Source: Brevibacterium sediminis | GTDB lineage: Bacteria; Actinomycetota; Actinomycetes; Actinomycetales; Brevibacteriaceae | Direction: 5' to 3' | DNA length: 64,000 nt | NCBI RefSeq assembly: GCF_013623905.1 | Contig: NZ_JABKDD010000004.1 | Location: 124,001-188,000 of the forward strand | Part shown: piece by piece, positions 62,650 to 64,000 of the stretch | Layout: each line of letters begins with the position of its first letter | Numbering within the stretch: the stretch's first letter is position 1 | Notes under the pieces: generated by a model | Databases searched by the model: none | What the model was told of the DNA's origin: nothing | The model's input: the letters and a program-made list of their open reading frames with translations, nothing else | Translations under genes and position numbers: made by a program

Positions 62650-64000
62650 TCACACGGTCGTGAGGTTCGCCAGCCGTTCGGGTCGGAGCAGACGTTCGAG
62701 TTCGGAGGCGGTCATCAGCCCGTGTTCGAGCACGAGTTCGGCGACGCCGCGGCCGGTCTTCAGCGCCTCCTGGGCGATCATCGTCGCCGCCTGGTAACCG
62801 ATGGTCGGGTTGAGTGCGGTGACGAGTCCGATGGAGTGTTCGACGGCAGCGCGGGTGAGTTCCGGATTGGCGGTGATGCCTGCGATGCAGCGGGTCGTCA
62901 GCGTCCGCGACGCCGATTCGAGGTGGGAGATCGACTTGTGCAGGCTGTGCAGGATGACGGGTTCGAAGGCGTTGAGCTGCAGCTGCCCGGATTCGGCGGC
63001 CGCGGTGATCGTGACATCGTTGCCGATGACTTCGAACGCGACCTGGTTGACCACCTCGGGGATGACGGGGTTGATCTTGCCCGGCATGATCGACGATCCC
63101 GACTGCACGGCGGGCAGGTTGATCTCGTTGAATCCGGCGCGCGGACCCGAGGACAGCAGCCGCAGATCGTTGCAGATCTTCGAGATCTTCACGGCGATGC
63201 GCTTGAGCACCCCGGACAGGTGGACGAAGGATCCGACGTCCTGGGTCGCCTCTACGAGGTCGGGCGCGGTGACCAGGGGCAGCCCGGTCAGCTGCGCGAG
63301 ATGGTCGCGGACCGCCTCGGCGTATCCGGCTGGTGCGTTGAGTCCGGTGCCGATGGCGGTGGCGCCGAGGTTGATCTCGTGGACCAGCGACTCGGCCTCC
63401 CCGAGGCGCTCGCGGTCCTCCCCGATCGTCACAGCGTAGCTGCCGAAGGCCCGGCCGAGTGTCATCGGCACGGCGTCCTGCAGCTGGGTGCGTCCCATCG
63501 TGACGATGTCGTGGAATTCGGACGCCTTCACGGCGAACGCGTCCTGAAGTTCCCCGAGGGCGGTGAGCAGCCGTTTGATCGCGAAGATCGTACCGAGCTT
63601 GACCGCCGTCGGGTAGGCGTCGTTCGTCGACTGGCTGAGGTTGACGTGGTCGTTCGGGCTGATCCGCGTGTAGGTTCCGCGCGGCTGCCCGATGATCTCG
63701 AGCGCCCGGTTCGCGATCACCTCGTTGGCGTTCATATTCGACGAGGTGCCCGCCCCACCTTGGATGACGTCGATGGGGAACTGGTCGTGCAGCTTCCCGT
63801 CGATGATCTCCCGGCAGGCCGCGACGATCGCGTCGCGCCGCTGCTCATCGAGGAGGCCGAGGTCGTGGTTGGCCCTGGCGGCGGCGAGCTTGACCGCGGC
63901 GAGTCCGCGGATGAGGTCGGGGTTGGACTGCAGGGTCTGCGCGGTGATCGGGAAGTTCTCGACCGCCCGCAGCGTATGGATGCCCCAGTAGGCATCGCCC
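62650..64000 (-). CDS. aspA: Aspartate ammonia-lyase, C-terminal part (cut by window edge)
   Basis: About 450 residues are visible, reading without a stop to the window end at 64000; the start codon lies outside. Superfamily signature GSSIMPGKINPVIPEVVNQV near the C-terminal third, plus VIQGGAGTSSNMNANEVIAN, PNDHVNLSQSTNDAYPTAVK and TMGRTQLQDAVPMTLG. The order and spacing fit aspartase/fumarase class II; the TSSNMNANEV and SQSTND forms are those of aspartase. It converts aspartate to fumarate and ammonia. The last residues before the edge are DAYWGIHTLRAVENFPIT, so ~20-30 N-terminal residues are missing. It is co-directional with the permease. Confidence 0.92.
   Translation of the reverse strand, partial: GDAYWGIHTLRAVENFPITAQTLQSNPDLIRGLAAVKLAAARANHDLGLLDEQRRDAIVAACREIIDGKLHDQFPIDVIQGGAGTSSNMNANEVIANRALEIIGQPRGTYTRISPNDHVNLSQSTNDAYPTAVKLGTIFAIKRLLTALGELQDAFAVKASEFHDIVTMGRTQLQDAVPMTLGRAFGSYAVTIGEDRERLGEAESLVHEINLGATAIGTGLNAPAGYAEAVRDHLAQLTGLPLVTAPDLVEATQDVGSFVHLSGVLKRIAVKISKICNDLRLLSSGPRAGFNEINLPAVQSGSSIMPGKINPVIPEVVNQVAFEVIGNDVTITAAAESGQLQLNAFEPVILHSLHKSISHLESASRTLTTRCIAGITANPELTRAAVEHSIGLVTALNPTIGYQAATMIAQEALKTGRGVAELVLEHGLMTASELERLLRPERLANLTTV

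Overview
The window is 64 kb of GC-rich DNA with dense, mostly co-oriented gene groups, frequent GTG/TTG starts, 1-4 nt start/stop overlaps and FCD-type GntR regulators. This is typical of an actinobacterium. The complete glyA-soxBDAG-sdaA-purU cluster, the choline/aldehyde-type oxidoreductases and the iron-box siderophore genes fit a Brevibacterium-like member of the Micrococcales. That placement is inferred from gene content; there is no rRNA in the window. No tRNA, CRISPR array, transposase or phage gene was found.

Layout. 1-5 kb: a truncated acyl-CoA ligase, a PucR regulator, and a GMC alcohol oxidase plus aldehyde dehydrogenase operon; two promoter regions share a TTGTGGTCG box. 5-14 kb: a DHFR-like protein, then a GNAT acetyltransferase, two luciferase-like monooxygenases, an amino-acid-type ABC transporter and a second GNAT protein, resembling thioether/S-alkylcysteine salvage loci. 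14-19 kb: IclR regulator, Ldh2-type dehydrogenase, DapA-like lyase, FAD amine-oxidase-like enzyme and a GntR regulator, probably an amino/imino-acid catabolic set. 19-30 kb: the sarcosine module. Sarcosine oxidase makes glycine and methylene-THF, GlyA makes serine, SdaA makes pyruvate, and PurU recycles formyl-THF. A GntR gene and a YkvI-like transporter lie alongside and share an operator with the module.

30-35 kb: etfBA followed by a very unusual membrane cytochrome b with a 570-residue disordered, repeat-bearing N-terminus. This is the best candidate for an undescribed system: an electron outlet from ETF to the membrane. 35-39 kb: a siderophore-binding lipoprotein and a siderophore-interacting reductase fused to a degenerate O-methyltransferase, behind an iron box. 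39-42 kb: a large unknown protein, a TetR gene and a membrane protein with a clear operator between them. 42.2-44.4 kb: an AT-richer island with two related small secreted proteins and a VanZ-like membrane protein.

44.6-50.4 kb: E1-alpha, E1-beta and E2 of a 2-oxoacid dehydrogenase (no E3), then DUF3311 and a sodium:solute symporter. 50.6-55.8 kb: split transketolase, SDR, MHS-family permease and GntR regulator with a matching operator. 56-60 kb: an acyl-CoA ligase, ketosynthase and acyl-CoA-dehydrogenase-like operon. 60-64 kb: a DUF402 protein, an amino-acid permease and a truncated aspartase.

Two repeat systems cross these regions. The 9-mer CCGAGGCGG (either strand) occurs at least 35 times. 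A palindromic intergenic repeat built on TCGTTCAAGCG occurs three times, all between 48 and 56 kb.
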